From assembly GCA_011032825.1 (NCBI GenBank), contig JAADJZ010000015.1:62001-126000 (forward strand): a stretch of DNA of 64,000 bases, given 5' to 3'. Source of the stretch: Massariosphaeria phaeospora (taxonomy: Eukaryota > Ascomycota > Dothideomycetes > Pleosporales). Both the position numbers and the translations under genes were made by a program. The notes under the pieces are model-generated. The model made no database searches. It was not told the origin of the DNA and saw only the letters and a program-made list of their open reading frames with translations. Below are positions 35,059 to 45,230 of the stretch, in pieces (the stretch's first letter is position 1; every line of letters starts with the position of its first letter).

Positions 35059-36066
35059 TTATCCAAATAACGACTTTTGACCATGAGCTTCCGCCATAAT
35101 CTGCGATGATGCTCCTGTCCCCGCCAAATTGCCCGAAAAGATAGCGTTGGGAATGTTTTTCATAGGGCTGCAGACATCGCCAGCTGCAAAGACACCCTTG
35201 ACACTGGTTTCATAAAAGGGCGGCCCAGCTTTGATGTCGCCAGAGGGTGTTTGCTCCAGGCTCAGTTCCTTGACTACCGAACCCTTAGGTGTGGTTCGCG
35301 GTGCATGAGCTAGAAACCCTTCTGTGACTTCAGAGCCATCCGTGAATGTGATGACTACCTCCGCACCAGAGCCACCCATGCGGAATGATTTGATCGGACG
35401 CGCATCCGTCTTCATCCGCGAGGTTGAACCGAAGATAGAGACTATGTTTTCAGCCAAGGTGGTCTCACCGTTGGTGTATATTGTCACAGATTCGCTCAGA
35501 GCGGACGCCTGTCGGGCGACATGAAGGGCGAAAGGCGCCATTGCTAGGCTCTCAATAGCGAGAACACCAGAAGAAGAACATCCCGCCTCTTCATAGCCTT
35601 TGCAGAAGAGGCAGTGGAATCTGAAGGCGATGTTAGCGTGTGCCTACTCCCTGGTAAATGAATTTACTCGCATTCCCTTTCCCCAACATTCCTCGTATCC
35701 GTCGATTTTGGGCATGATGTCGTCGACTCCAGAAGCCAAGACCAACTTCTTACTCCTCCAGAGCGTCTCGTTCGTGTCAGTCGCTTCGAATGTACCATCT
35801 TCATTTTTCTTGATGGTTGAAATTGAGACTTTCTCGATGGATACAGTTGGGTAGCGGTCGAGGATGTTCTCGCGCGAAGCGGCTAGGTATTCGCTCGGAT
35901 GTTTGTGGTCGAATCCAGGGATCAAGTGCATATAATCACTGATACCATTTCGATAACTACCACTGTCGAATATGACGCATGTTTGGCGCTGTCTAGCCAT
36001 AGTGAGCGCAGCAGAGAGGCCAGCGGGCCCACCGCCGATGATAAGAGCGTCCTTGGTATCCGTCAT
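35059..36066 (-). CDS. Thioredoxin-reductase-like dithiol oxidase, GliT/SirT-like
   Basis: Exons 36066-35672 and 35620-35059 give about 318 residues. The N-terminal FAD motif is ALIIGGGPAGLSAALTMAR; the redox pair Cys-x-x-Cys is in HCLFCKGYEE right after the intron; the C-terminal FAD motif is GVFAAGDVCSPMKNIPNAI. In gliotoxin GliT oxidises the dithiol to the disulfide and protects the producer. The 51-bp intron begins with GC (GCGAGT), since the nearby GT donor would break the frame; GC-AG introns occur in fungi at low rate. It is the last cluster gene before the accessory island. Confidence 0.85.
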
Positions 36067-36437
36067 CTTTGTAGCACTTTAATACAGTCAGTCGAATTCA
36101 AGATACTTGTACAGGGAAGAGTCTTAACTTACGAAGAGAGTGTGCCTGCGGCTTCTTAGGTAGGTATATTTGGATGAGTCCTAGCCAATGAAGTGCGCAT
36201 TCGAAGACGACTTGGTGTGGAAGAAAACATCGCTTGCGAATGCCCATATAGGCTTTCAGTATGCCCAGCGTGGGGTTTGGCGTTCTTCGATGGCGGGATA
36301 TGCGCCGATACGACTTCGGCGATTTTCCAGCACCCTGCGCTATACCGACTCCGTCAACACATTACCTAGCATAACAGACTCCACAGGGGTTTGTAAACAC
36401 AAAGGAGAAACGTTTCAGATATCTCTAATATTCCTTA

Positions 36438-36479
36438 TAATATCCCCCACTACGTAGCGAGAACCACTCCGTAACGAGA
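36438..36479 (+). repeat. Left terminal inverted repeat of the 18-kb island
   Basis: This 42-bp sequence (begins TAATATCCCCCAC, ends CGTAACGAGA) recurs perfectly in inverted orientation at 54490-54531. The outermost TA at each end fits a TA target-site duplication, leaving a 40-bp terminal repeat. This is the structure left by Tc1/mariner-type elements. Confidence 0.75.
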
Positions 36480-37257
36480 AAAATAACAGGTACTTAGACC
36501 TCAAAGCAATAAAACCTCTCGCCACGTCTAAATAATCGTACTGCATCGCTTGAATTACGTGTAAAAGCTTATCCCCTATCGCCTGACCGCTTACTAGTAG
36601 AAAATTACCAGGTTGTCGTCGCCTTCGCGCCTGCTTTGCGGAGGGCCTCTTTTCGCGACGTAGCAGAACTTCTCTACCACAGATCGTCTACTAAGCCCGG
36701 GCGACTCAACACAGCCATAATATAGTAGTATCTAGCCCTCCAGCCGTGCCAACACGCTGATAGGCCATCCCCAGCCCTGTGGCGGCAATGCAAGGGTGAT
36801 TCAAGCAATGCCGCTACCCTAGTCGGTACTTTCCAACGAAGCGATCTAAGCGGGGTCATTCTTAAACACGGTCATTCTTAAACACGTTAGTATGCTTTAC
36901 ATAATAAACAGCCTGTAATATAAGCCACATTGAGCAGTAAGCTAAAGTGTGGCTGAAAGCTTTCTAAGCACAGATAGGATGGGCATGTGGCGTTGTCGTC
37001 CGCGCGCGCGCCAACAACTAGCACGGCGGGGTGCTATCAATAGCTGCAGCTCTACCTTGCAACGCAGCCGCCGTGCGTGAGGCTGAGGTAGAGCCCGATG
37101 CGCCTGCAGCCTCCACCACGCCGCAGCTGGAGTCATGATCTTCACCATCCCCTCCTCTCGAACCACGCGCTGCTGCAGCATCGACGAGTGCTGCGAGTCG
37201 ACCCCCCTACGCTGCGCAGCACCCTAGACGTGACGCGCTTACAGACCTGCAGCGCCC
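36480..37257. other. Non-coding stretch inside the left end of the island
   Basis: AT-rich near the repeat, then GC/CAG-rich towards the NLR relic. Stops in all frames; no motif recognised. It may include the NLR promoter. Confidence 0.45.
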
Positions 37258-40200
37258 ATGGCAACCGTGCACCGGCACAGCTTCACAAGGCTGGCCGCCA
37301 GCGAGCAGAACGATGAGCAGTTCCACTTAAAGTAAGCATGTCGCACGCTCGCACGCGCCGCAGGAGGGCTGTTGACAGTCGGCAGTGTCGTGTTTGTCCA
37401 TGGCCTCCGAGGTCACCCTCGAGGGACGTGGGAGACGACGGCGGGTGCGAGCCACGGTAGCAGCGAGGTGACCAAGAAGTCTAAGGGGCTGAAGTATTTT
37501 TTCAAACGACGAACAGGTTAGTCTTCAGGAACAGACACAGACGAAGCGCAAGGCCACTCCTCTAGTCCCGCGCCATCGTTACTATCACTGTCCACCGTCT
37601 TCTGGCCCGAAGAGTACCTCGCGCACGACATCCCAGAGGCCCGCGTGTGGACGTACGGGTACAACGCAGACGTTATTGGCGGTCTGTTCCAGGCCAACAA
37701 CAAGAACAGTATCTCCTAGCATGGCCGGGATCTGTCAGTCCGGCTTGAGCGGGAGATCGATAATGGGGTATACACGAGCCTGTCTGCTGAGTCGCTCGAA
37801 GGTTGTGACTAATAGCAGTGCAGAAACCGGTTGCGTTTGTAGTGCACAGTCTTGGTGGCATTATCCTGAAAGATGTAAGGACCTAGTTGTACACAAGACT
37901 ACAGCGACTCTGCTAACGCGCTGCGGTAGGCCATTCGCCGGTCAGAGATGGTCCGCGATTGGACAAAGCTCGTTGTTTTCTTGGGCACGCCGCACCGGGG
38001 CAGCGCGTACGCGGGCTGGGGCTAGATCGCTTCGAATCTTGCGCGCCTGGCCCTCCAAGACTCGAACAAGAAGATCCTCGAGACGCTCGAAGTGAACAAC
38101 GAAGTGCTGGACAACATCCACGACGAGTTCACGACGATTGCATACAAGGGGACGATCAAAGTCCACTCTTTTCAAGAGGCACGGGGCATTACAGGTATGA
38201 AGGGAGTGAGCGAGAAGGTGTGTTGTTTGCCGCAAGTAGTCAACGCAACACTAACAGCTGCAGGTGGTGGACGACTTCTCCTCGAAACTCGGCCTGCCGC
38301 AAGCGCTGGAGACTGTAGAAAGCATCGACGCGAACCACATGCAGATGGCTAGATATAGCAGCAGAGACGACCAGGGCTACCGTGCCATCGCTGGGGTCCT
38401 GAAAGCGTGTGTGCGACAGGAGCTGGACAGCCAGCGGACGCTACCTGCGGTTGTGGTGAATGTGGTGGACGCAGCGGACGCAGCGGATGCACCATGTACG
38501 TAAGACTGTCGCCTTCGGGTATAGCAAGACGAAACGCTTATAAAAAATTGCTGTCACTAGCTTGTGATGCCCTGTTCATAGTACCGTTCGCAAGAGACGA
38601 CTTGTTCGTTGGTCGAGAGGACATCATCGCTAAGATCAGCGCGCGCAGAGCAGCTGCGCCAGCACACACGCGCGTGGCTCTTGTTGGGCTTGGAGGTGTC
38701 GGGTCAGTATTAGTGCACCGTGCCTGCTTTCGACAGCAGTACTAACTATAGACTAGCAAGTCGCAGGTTGCGATCGAGTATGCATACAGGATCCAGGAGA
38801 CGGAGCCGCGCATGCTAGTAGTCTGGGTACACGCGAGTGATCCCACTAGGTTCCGCCAAGGATACAGAGACATGGCCGACAAGCTTCTGTTGCCCGGGCG
38901 GGAAGACCCAAAGGCAGACGTCCTGCAGCTGGTGCATGCCTGGCTGTCAGACCCGCGGAGCGGGCAGTGGCTGATGATACTTGACAACGTCGACGACGAC
39001 GGCATTTTCTTTGGCGATGACCAGGACGGCAAGCCGCTCGAGAGCTTCCTTCCTCAAGCAGCGCATGGGACGATCCTGATCACATCGAGGAACAACATAG
39101 CAGCCGCCAATCTTATTGGCGGACACGGCGACGTCGTCTAGGTAGAGCCGATGGGCGAAGACGAGGCGCTGGCACTGCTGCACACCAGGGTGCCGTTCAA
39201 CGAGGCCAGCCGAGGAGACGCCAAGGCGCTTGTGCATGCGCTAGAGGGCATACCTCTTGCTATCACACACGCTGCAGCGTACATCAAGACACGCGTCTCT
39301 ACCACGACCATCTCCACCTACCTCGAGCTGTTCCGCGAGAGCGAGGCCAACCAGGTACATCTGCTGAGCAGGAAGGAGTGGAAAGACATCCGGCGAGACC
39401 ACAGCATTCGGCAGCCAGTAATTGCAACATGGCAGATCTCGTTCAAGCACATCCAGACGACAGAGCCGTTGGCTGCAGATCTGCTTGCGCTGATGAGTAT
39501 GTACGATAAGCAAGGGATACCGCGCTGGCTGCTACAGCAGGCGAATGCTAGCCAGCTAGACTTCAACGACGCTCTAGCGTGCTTGCTCAGCTTCTCTCTG
39601 GTGAGGACAGAGATCGGGGCGCAGGCACTAACGATGCACCGGCTCGTACAGCTGTCAATGAGAAGATGGCTGGAGGCGGAGAGCGAGCTCGGTCGATGGG
39701 TGAAGGAGTCGATCGAGGCGCTAGGCGCGGCATTTCCGAGTGGAGACTACGCGACGTGGGAGCAGTGCAAAGCGCTGCTGCCGCACGTGAAAGAGGTTGT
39801 ACAGCACACGACAGAAGACAGAGAAGGGTTGAAGAAGCAAGCGGAGAGCGCTTCGAGGGCAGGATGGTATCTGCTGCTATTGGGAGAGTATACGACAGCA
39901 GAGCGGTTCCTGCGACTGTCGTTGGAGATCAGGGAGAAAGAGCTTGGGCGAGAGCACCCCAACACGCTCACCAGCGTCAGCAACCTTGGGTCGGTGCTGT
40001 CGAGGCAGGGAAAGTACGACGAGGCGGAAGCGATGCATCGACGAGCATTAGAAGGATCAGAAAAGGCGTTTGGGCGAGAGCACCCCAACACCCTCACCAG
40101 CGTCAGCCAGCTTGGGTCAGTGCTGGAGAGGCAGGGAAAGTACGACGAGGCGGAAGCGATGCATCAACGAGACCTAGAAGGATCAGAGAAGGCGCTTGGG

Positions 40201-42033
40201 CGAGAGCACCCGGACACGCTTACCAGCGTCAGCCAGCTTGGGTCGGTGCTGTCGAGGCAGGGAAAGTACGACAAGGCGGAAGCGATGCAGCGACGAGCAT
40301 TGGAAGGAAGAGAGAAGGCGCTTGGGCGAGAGCACCCGGACACGCTTACCAGCGTCAGCCAGCTTGGGTCGGTGCTGTCGAGGCAGGGAAAGTACGACGA
40401 GGCGGAAGCGATGCAGCGACGAGCATTAGAAGGAAGAGAGAAGGCGCTTGGGCGAGAGCACCCGGACACGCTCACCAGCGTCAGCAATCTTGGGTCGGTG
40501 CTGTCGAGGCAGGGAAAGTACGACGAGGCGGAAGCGATGCATCGACGAGACCTAGAAGGATCAGAAAAGGCGCTTGGGCGAGAGCACCCGGACACGCTCA
40601 CCAGCGTCAGCAATCTTGGGTCGGTGCTGTCGAGGCAGGGAAAGTACGACGAGGCAGAAGCGATGCAGCGACGAGCATTAGAAGGAAGAGAGAAAGCGCT
40701 TGGGCGAGAGCACCCGGACACGCTCACCAGCGTCAGCCAGCTTGGGTCGGTGCTAGAGAGGCAGGGAAAGTACGACGAGGCGGAAGCGATGCATCGACGA
40801 GACCTAGAAGGATCAGAAAAGGCGCTTGGGCGAGAGCACCCGGACACGCTCACCAGCGTCAGCAATCTTGGGTCGGTGCTGTCGAGGCAGGGAAAGTACG
40901 ACGAGGCAGAAGCGATGCAGCGACGAGCATTAGAAGGAAGAGAGAAAGCGCTTGGGCGAGAGCACCCGGACACGCTCACCAGCGTCAGCCAGCTTGGGTC
41001 GGTGCTAGAGAGGCAGGGAAAGTACGACGAGGCAGAAGCGATGCATCGACGAGCATTGGAAGGATCAGAAAAGGCGCTTGGGCGAGAGCACCCGGACACG
41101 CTCACCAGCGTCAGCCAGCTTGGGTCGGTGCTAGAGAGGCAGGGAAAGTACGACGAGGCGGAAGCGATGCATCGACGAGACCTAGAAGGATCAGAAAAGG
41201 CGCTTGGGCGAGAGCACCCCAACACCCTCACCAGCGTCAGCCAGCTTGGGTCAGTGCTGTCGAGGCAGGGAAAGTACGACGAGGCGGAAGCGATGCATCG
41301 ACGAGCATTAGAAGGATCAGAAAAGGCGCTTGGGCGAGAGCACCCGGACACCCTCACCAGCGTCAGCCAGCTTGGGTCGGTGCTAGAGAGGCAGGGAAAG
41401 TACGACGAGGCGGAAGCGATGCATCGACGAGCATTAGAAGGATCAGAAAAGGCGCTTGGGCGAGAGCACCCCAACACCCTCACCAGCGTCAGCCAGCTTG
41501 GGTCAGTGCTGTTGAGGCAGGGAAAGTACGACGAGGCGGAAGCGATGCATCGACGAGCATTAGAAGGATCAGAAAAGGCGCTTGGGCGAGAGCACCCGGA
41601 CACGCTCACCAGCGTCAGCCAGCTTGGGTCAGTGCTGTCGAGGCAGGGAAAGTACGACGAGGCGGAAGCGATGCAGCGACGAGCATTAGAAGGAAGAGAG
41701 AAAGCGCTTGGGCGAGAGCACCCCAACACCCTCACCGGCGTCAGCCAGCTTGGGTCAGTGCTGTCGAGGCAGAGAAAGTACGACGAGGCGGAAGCGATGC
41801 ATCGACGAGCATTGGAAGGATCAGAAAAGGCGCTTGGGCGAGAGCACCCCAACACCCTCACTAGCGTGTACCATCTAGCATTCCTCTTTCATCAAAAGGC
41901 GCATTACTCTACTGCTATCGAGCTGTATGAGCGAGCTTATAAGGGGTACGTGAAAGTGCTTAGTGCAGAGCATCCTACTATAAAAGCGTGCCTTCAGCAC
42001 TACAAATCTGCTTTGGAGCATAGACTAGTATAA
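37258..42033 (+). pseudogene. NLR-type gene: lipase-like / NB-ARC / TPR repeats, with three in-frame TAG stops
   Basis: The N-terminal part reads as a SesB-like alpha/beta hydrolase (VFVHGLRGHPRGTW, FWPEEYLAHDIP, AFVVHSLGGI with the nucleophile Ser, GTPHRGSAYAGW, IDANHMQMARY with the His). An NB-ARC follows: FARDDLFVGRE, P-loop GLGGVGKSQ split by an intron (38702-38755 region), Walker B QWLMILDNVDDD, ILITSRN. Then a helical linker and 15 near-identical 42-residue repeats. Introns are visible near 37790, 37880, 38220, 38500 and 38702. Stops TAG at 37717, 38023 and 39139 each sit where CAG (Gln) is expected. The first exon is uncertain. From the Met at 39151 the frame is open for 960 residues. 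Such proteins trigger fungal incompatibility and immune-like death; this copy is probably dead. Confidence 0.75.
39934..41823 (+). repeat. 15 tandem 126-bp repeats coding 42-residue TPR-type units
   Basis: Fifteen units of exactly 126 bp start at 39934; a divergent 16th unit (41824-41949) and a capping end follow. Each unit reads EKxLGREHPxTLTSVSxLGS then VLxRQGKYDEAEAMxRRxLEGx, the kinesin-light-chain-like TPR of fungal NLRs. Nearly all variation falls at six positions: D/N after HP, N/Q after SVS, S/E/L before RQ, H/Q after AM, A/D after RR, and S/R at the end. Long frames also run on other strands because of the repeat, but they are shadows. Confidence 0.9.
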
Positions 42034-42480
42034 CCGCTATTACTAGCATATAGAAAGTGTAGAGAACAGGCACTAATTACATAATTTATCTTGATAACGT
42101 TAATTAATTTACGTCTATATTGCGCGATTCTTTTTATTCTAGGCTTGCTTCGCACGCGCACTGTAATACCGTAATCTAGAGTCCTAAAACGCTACCAGCG
42201 TTAGTTCAGGAAGAAGTCAGCAGCTGCTGACGCTGAAATTATTAGGAATTGAGAAGCCTCAGGTGGAGCTGTAGACCTGGATGGTCTACGGCGTTTCCTT
42301 CGTCATCACGGAAAGCCTGTTAAGAACGTCAGAAACTTGCAGTAGTCTTTAAGGAGGTTAGACCTACCTTATCTGCAACCTCTTCTACTGCTCGTAATTT
42401 AAGTCCGTCATCAGTAGCCACTAATTCGGGCCGCTAGACTGATAACGTTGCTTTGCGCGACTTCTTGTCACTATACTTAT
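42034..42480. other. AT-rich decayed sequence after the NLR relic
   Basis: Short frames only, with many TA-containing stops. No recognised coding remnant or terminal repeat. Confidence 0.4.
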
Positions 42481-42860
42481 TACTTAATGTATAGACCGAC
42501 GACTACTTGTACGTTGGTATCTGAATCTAAAATATAGTTCTCGGCTAACCGACGTAAGTGCGCCTTATTCTGCGAGTATGCGACTTCGACAATGACACCC
42601 AAAATTTTTGCATCTTCATGCTAAAATGACGCGTCTAGCTCGTTCTTCGATTTGCTAGACCTAGCGTCGTAGTAGATCTCAGTTGATCGGGCTGAATATA
42701 CTTTCTGCGCGAATTCAGCCGTCTTTCCTGATCCGGTCTGTATCTTTCTCAGCTGCCTCCGAATATCATCCTCGATTTGGTCGATGAGGCGTTCGTGTAT
42801 CAGGGTGGGCATGCGAATAATCAGTCTGCACCGATGTGCGTCGTAGTCATACCTAGCAAT
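42481..42860 (-). pseudogene. Remnant of an uncharacterised fungal protein family
   Basis: The minus strand reads from about RYDYDAHRCRLIIRMPTLIHE through an EDDIRRQLRKIQTG helix to VIVEVAYSQNKAHLRRLAENYI and ends VVVGLYIK before a TAA. This resembles a fungal family of unknown function often seen beside transposons (recalled, not searched). One in-frame TAG interrupts it where a Gln is likely. The N-terminus is missing. Confidence 0.45.
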
Positions 42861-43519
42861 AAATTCTATCAGCTATAGTCTTTGCCGTGTCTAAGGTCTA
42901 CGAACCGTATCTTGTCGTCCACAAATCCCCACAGCACATCATCTTGCCAGAGCGTCCTCTCTATGTGCTCATACTCTCCTTGCACAGGCTGAAACACCTT
43001 CAACAGCCCTCCGCCAGTATCCCTTCCCGCTTGGATATGTCTGAAATGCGCGATAACGCGAGGCGCCTCCGTGGAATGCTTCTTGTCGGTCGGCGGAGGC
43101 GTCAAAGGCAGTTGTGTAAAACTCGAGGGCGGCGTGACGTGTTAGTCCTGCATTACATGCGATTTTCACATAGCTGTATGCTGTGCTGTATCGTGAGGTG
43201 GGTTGATAGTCGTTGCGCTCCAGATTGACAGAGCTCCTAAGACCTAACTAGGCGTTTTGGTTGACTCAGCAACAACGGCACGTGGCCAAGGAGCTAATGA
43301 CACAAGTGTGGCTAAAGTGTTGAGCCACACAAGTTATCGCAAAATCAGCTAAGTTTACAAAGAATGACAGTAAGCACGACGGCAAGCACGGTGATTACGA
43401 GAGGAACAGCGGAGAACATTAAAACTAGACTCGAATTATTTCTGCTTTCCGTCGCGCACTTTTATTATATTCCTTATACTCTGTTACCACATTCGCGCTA
43501 CGGGGGCTCTCCAAGATTC
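42861..43519. other. Gap between the family remnant and the first Tc1 element
   Basis: A 78-codon minus-strand frame (42869-43105) and short frames are present, none with a recognised motif. Probably decayed transposon-associated sequence. Confidence 0.35.
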
Positions 43520-43521
43520 TA

Positions 43522-45217
43522 CGAGGAGCTCGTTTTTAGTGAGGCATAAGCGAGATCTTGGCAATGTAGCCAAAACCCCCCCATCATACAAATTTACATA
43601 CAAAATCGGTCAAATACACATTTATTCATGATAGTTCTGCGAGATCTCGTTGATCTGGGTTATATGGCCTAATTGGGAAAAGATAAGGCCAAGTTTTGGT
43701 GTTTTGGGAGCTCTCTCCGCTGTATACTAGTTACCCCTGACTACCCCCCCCCATCTTCATCCATGAAAGTCGTTGTCGCCTCCATGATCGATGATTCGAC
43801 GTACAATCTCAGGTACGTGATCAATCCACTTGTTGATTGCCTCTATAGGCAGATTTTGCCACTCTTGTTGCCACTGAGTACGGCACTCGTTTTCGCAGGT
43901 TGACGGAGAGTAATCTTTGGTTATATGAAGCCTTATCCATGGCCAGGCATGCTCCTCGGCGTTGACGTCAGGTGAATGGCCAGGCCAAGGCAACTTAGAG
44001 ATGTGAGAGACCTCTAGAAACTCCTCTGCTATCTTCGAGGTGTGGGTACGACGTCAGCCTTGCCTTTCTTTTGTAGCTGTTTGATCCAAGGCACTAAGAG
44101 TGGTTTGAGCACCTCCTCTCGATGCCTATATCCATCTATCCCGCCTCGTGTACGGTCTCCGCGGTTGTACTCCATATCTTTAATCTAGGCGTGTTTACGG
44201 GTGTTGATTTCTGAGTCTCCCATAGAGCGTAATGCCCGCCGAGCAAGTGGGACTAGCTTCTCTCGTTGAGCCTGGTTCTCCTGGTTCTCTTTTTGGAGAG
44301 CTTTGGCAGCCGCAGCTTTCTCCTCCTTGGTCTCTTTGGCGTATATATGGCAAGGTCCTTTCTCTCCGTACGTAAATGCGCCGTAGAACTGCAGAGTACA
44401 GGTATTACGAAGCTTTGGCCTCTTGACGTCCTTGTGATACTCTTCTCCTTGTTTACACCAAGCTCTTTTTATGCCTCTCTGCTCACCAATACGAGCAGGG
44501 GTCTCATCAGTGTAGACTACGCGCTGAAAGTTGAACCCCTTGCTATCTCCTCTCTCATATCTATCGGGATTGTGTGCCAGAGCCCACTCATAGCGAGTTT
44601 TACGTTGATCGTCATTCAACGTAGGCCTAAAACCGGGGGCTCTGCGTGCGTACCCAGCTTCATACATAACGTTTTCGAACGTAGTAATGGAGATTTTCGG
44701 TATATGGCTGAAATCTCCGTCTTTTATTGCCTGCCAGGGCTCTCTCTTACGGTGCTCACGATCCTGGGTAGCGATGTGGATGATGGATTGTTTCTGTTCC
44801 GGTGTGAGGAGATCTGGCCTTCCACGGCCAACCTCATTTTGGTAGTGAATTGGGTCTGTAACAGGAAGCCCTGACTCTTCTGCCCTGCTCTTCACCTTCT
44901 TGAGCATCCTTGATAGGTTGCCTTGATCAACACCAAGTAATTTGGCACATGAATTGACTGAGGCATTGCCGTGGAGTACTGCGCCGGCAACAAAGGCACG
45001 CTGCACTGGATCAAGCTCCCTCCGTTGGGTCTTATTGTGCTGTTGTTTCACGGTAGAATACTCGAACGGCTTTCTGCGATTAATTCGAGCCATAAATCAT
45101 GTATTTTGGAGCTATATTGACAAAGTTGTGTCGTGATGAAAAGGTGGTGTTGATAAAAACGGAGTTCGGATGGAATGCCAAGTTCTCGCTTATGCCTCAC
45201 TAAAAACGAGCTCCTCG
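43522..45217 (-). mobile_element. Tc1/mariner element, complete ends, dead transposase
   Basis: A 1696-bp element with inverted ends of about 42 bp (left begins CGAGGAGCTCGTTTTTAGTG; one mismatch) and TA on both sides (43520-43521, 45218-45219). The transposase starts at 45093 on the minus strand: N-terminal HTH region (NSCAKLLGVDQGNLSRMLK), first catalytic Asp in RVVYTDETPAR. A TAG replaces a likely Trp near 44185, and the segment that should carry the second catalytic Asp is missing around 44045. The end with NAEEHAW (third acidic residue) continues in another frame at 43757-43993. It cannot make active enzyme. Confidence 0.8.
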
Positions 45218-45230
45218 TAGTGCAGCTCTA

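Noticed and set aside
39934..41823. CRISPR-like repeat array
   Set aside because: The repeats are coding, contiguous and 126 bp with no spacers; the organism is a fungus.
40164..41861. 565-codon minus-strand frame across the repeat tract
   Set aside because: Generated by the same repeat periodicity; low-complexity Ser/Arg/Cys repeats with no motif and no splice partner.
39579..41864. Very long frame of 761 codons in another frame on the plus strand
   Set aside because: It is a shadow of the 126-bp repeats, which lack stops in several frames; the true frame carries the NB-ARC continuation and the TPR consensus.
37258..42033. Starship-type element carrying the NLR
   Set aside because: No DUF3435 tyrosine-recombinase captain was seen; the boundaries are inverted repeats with TA, which fit a Tc1/mariner-like element instead.
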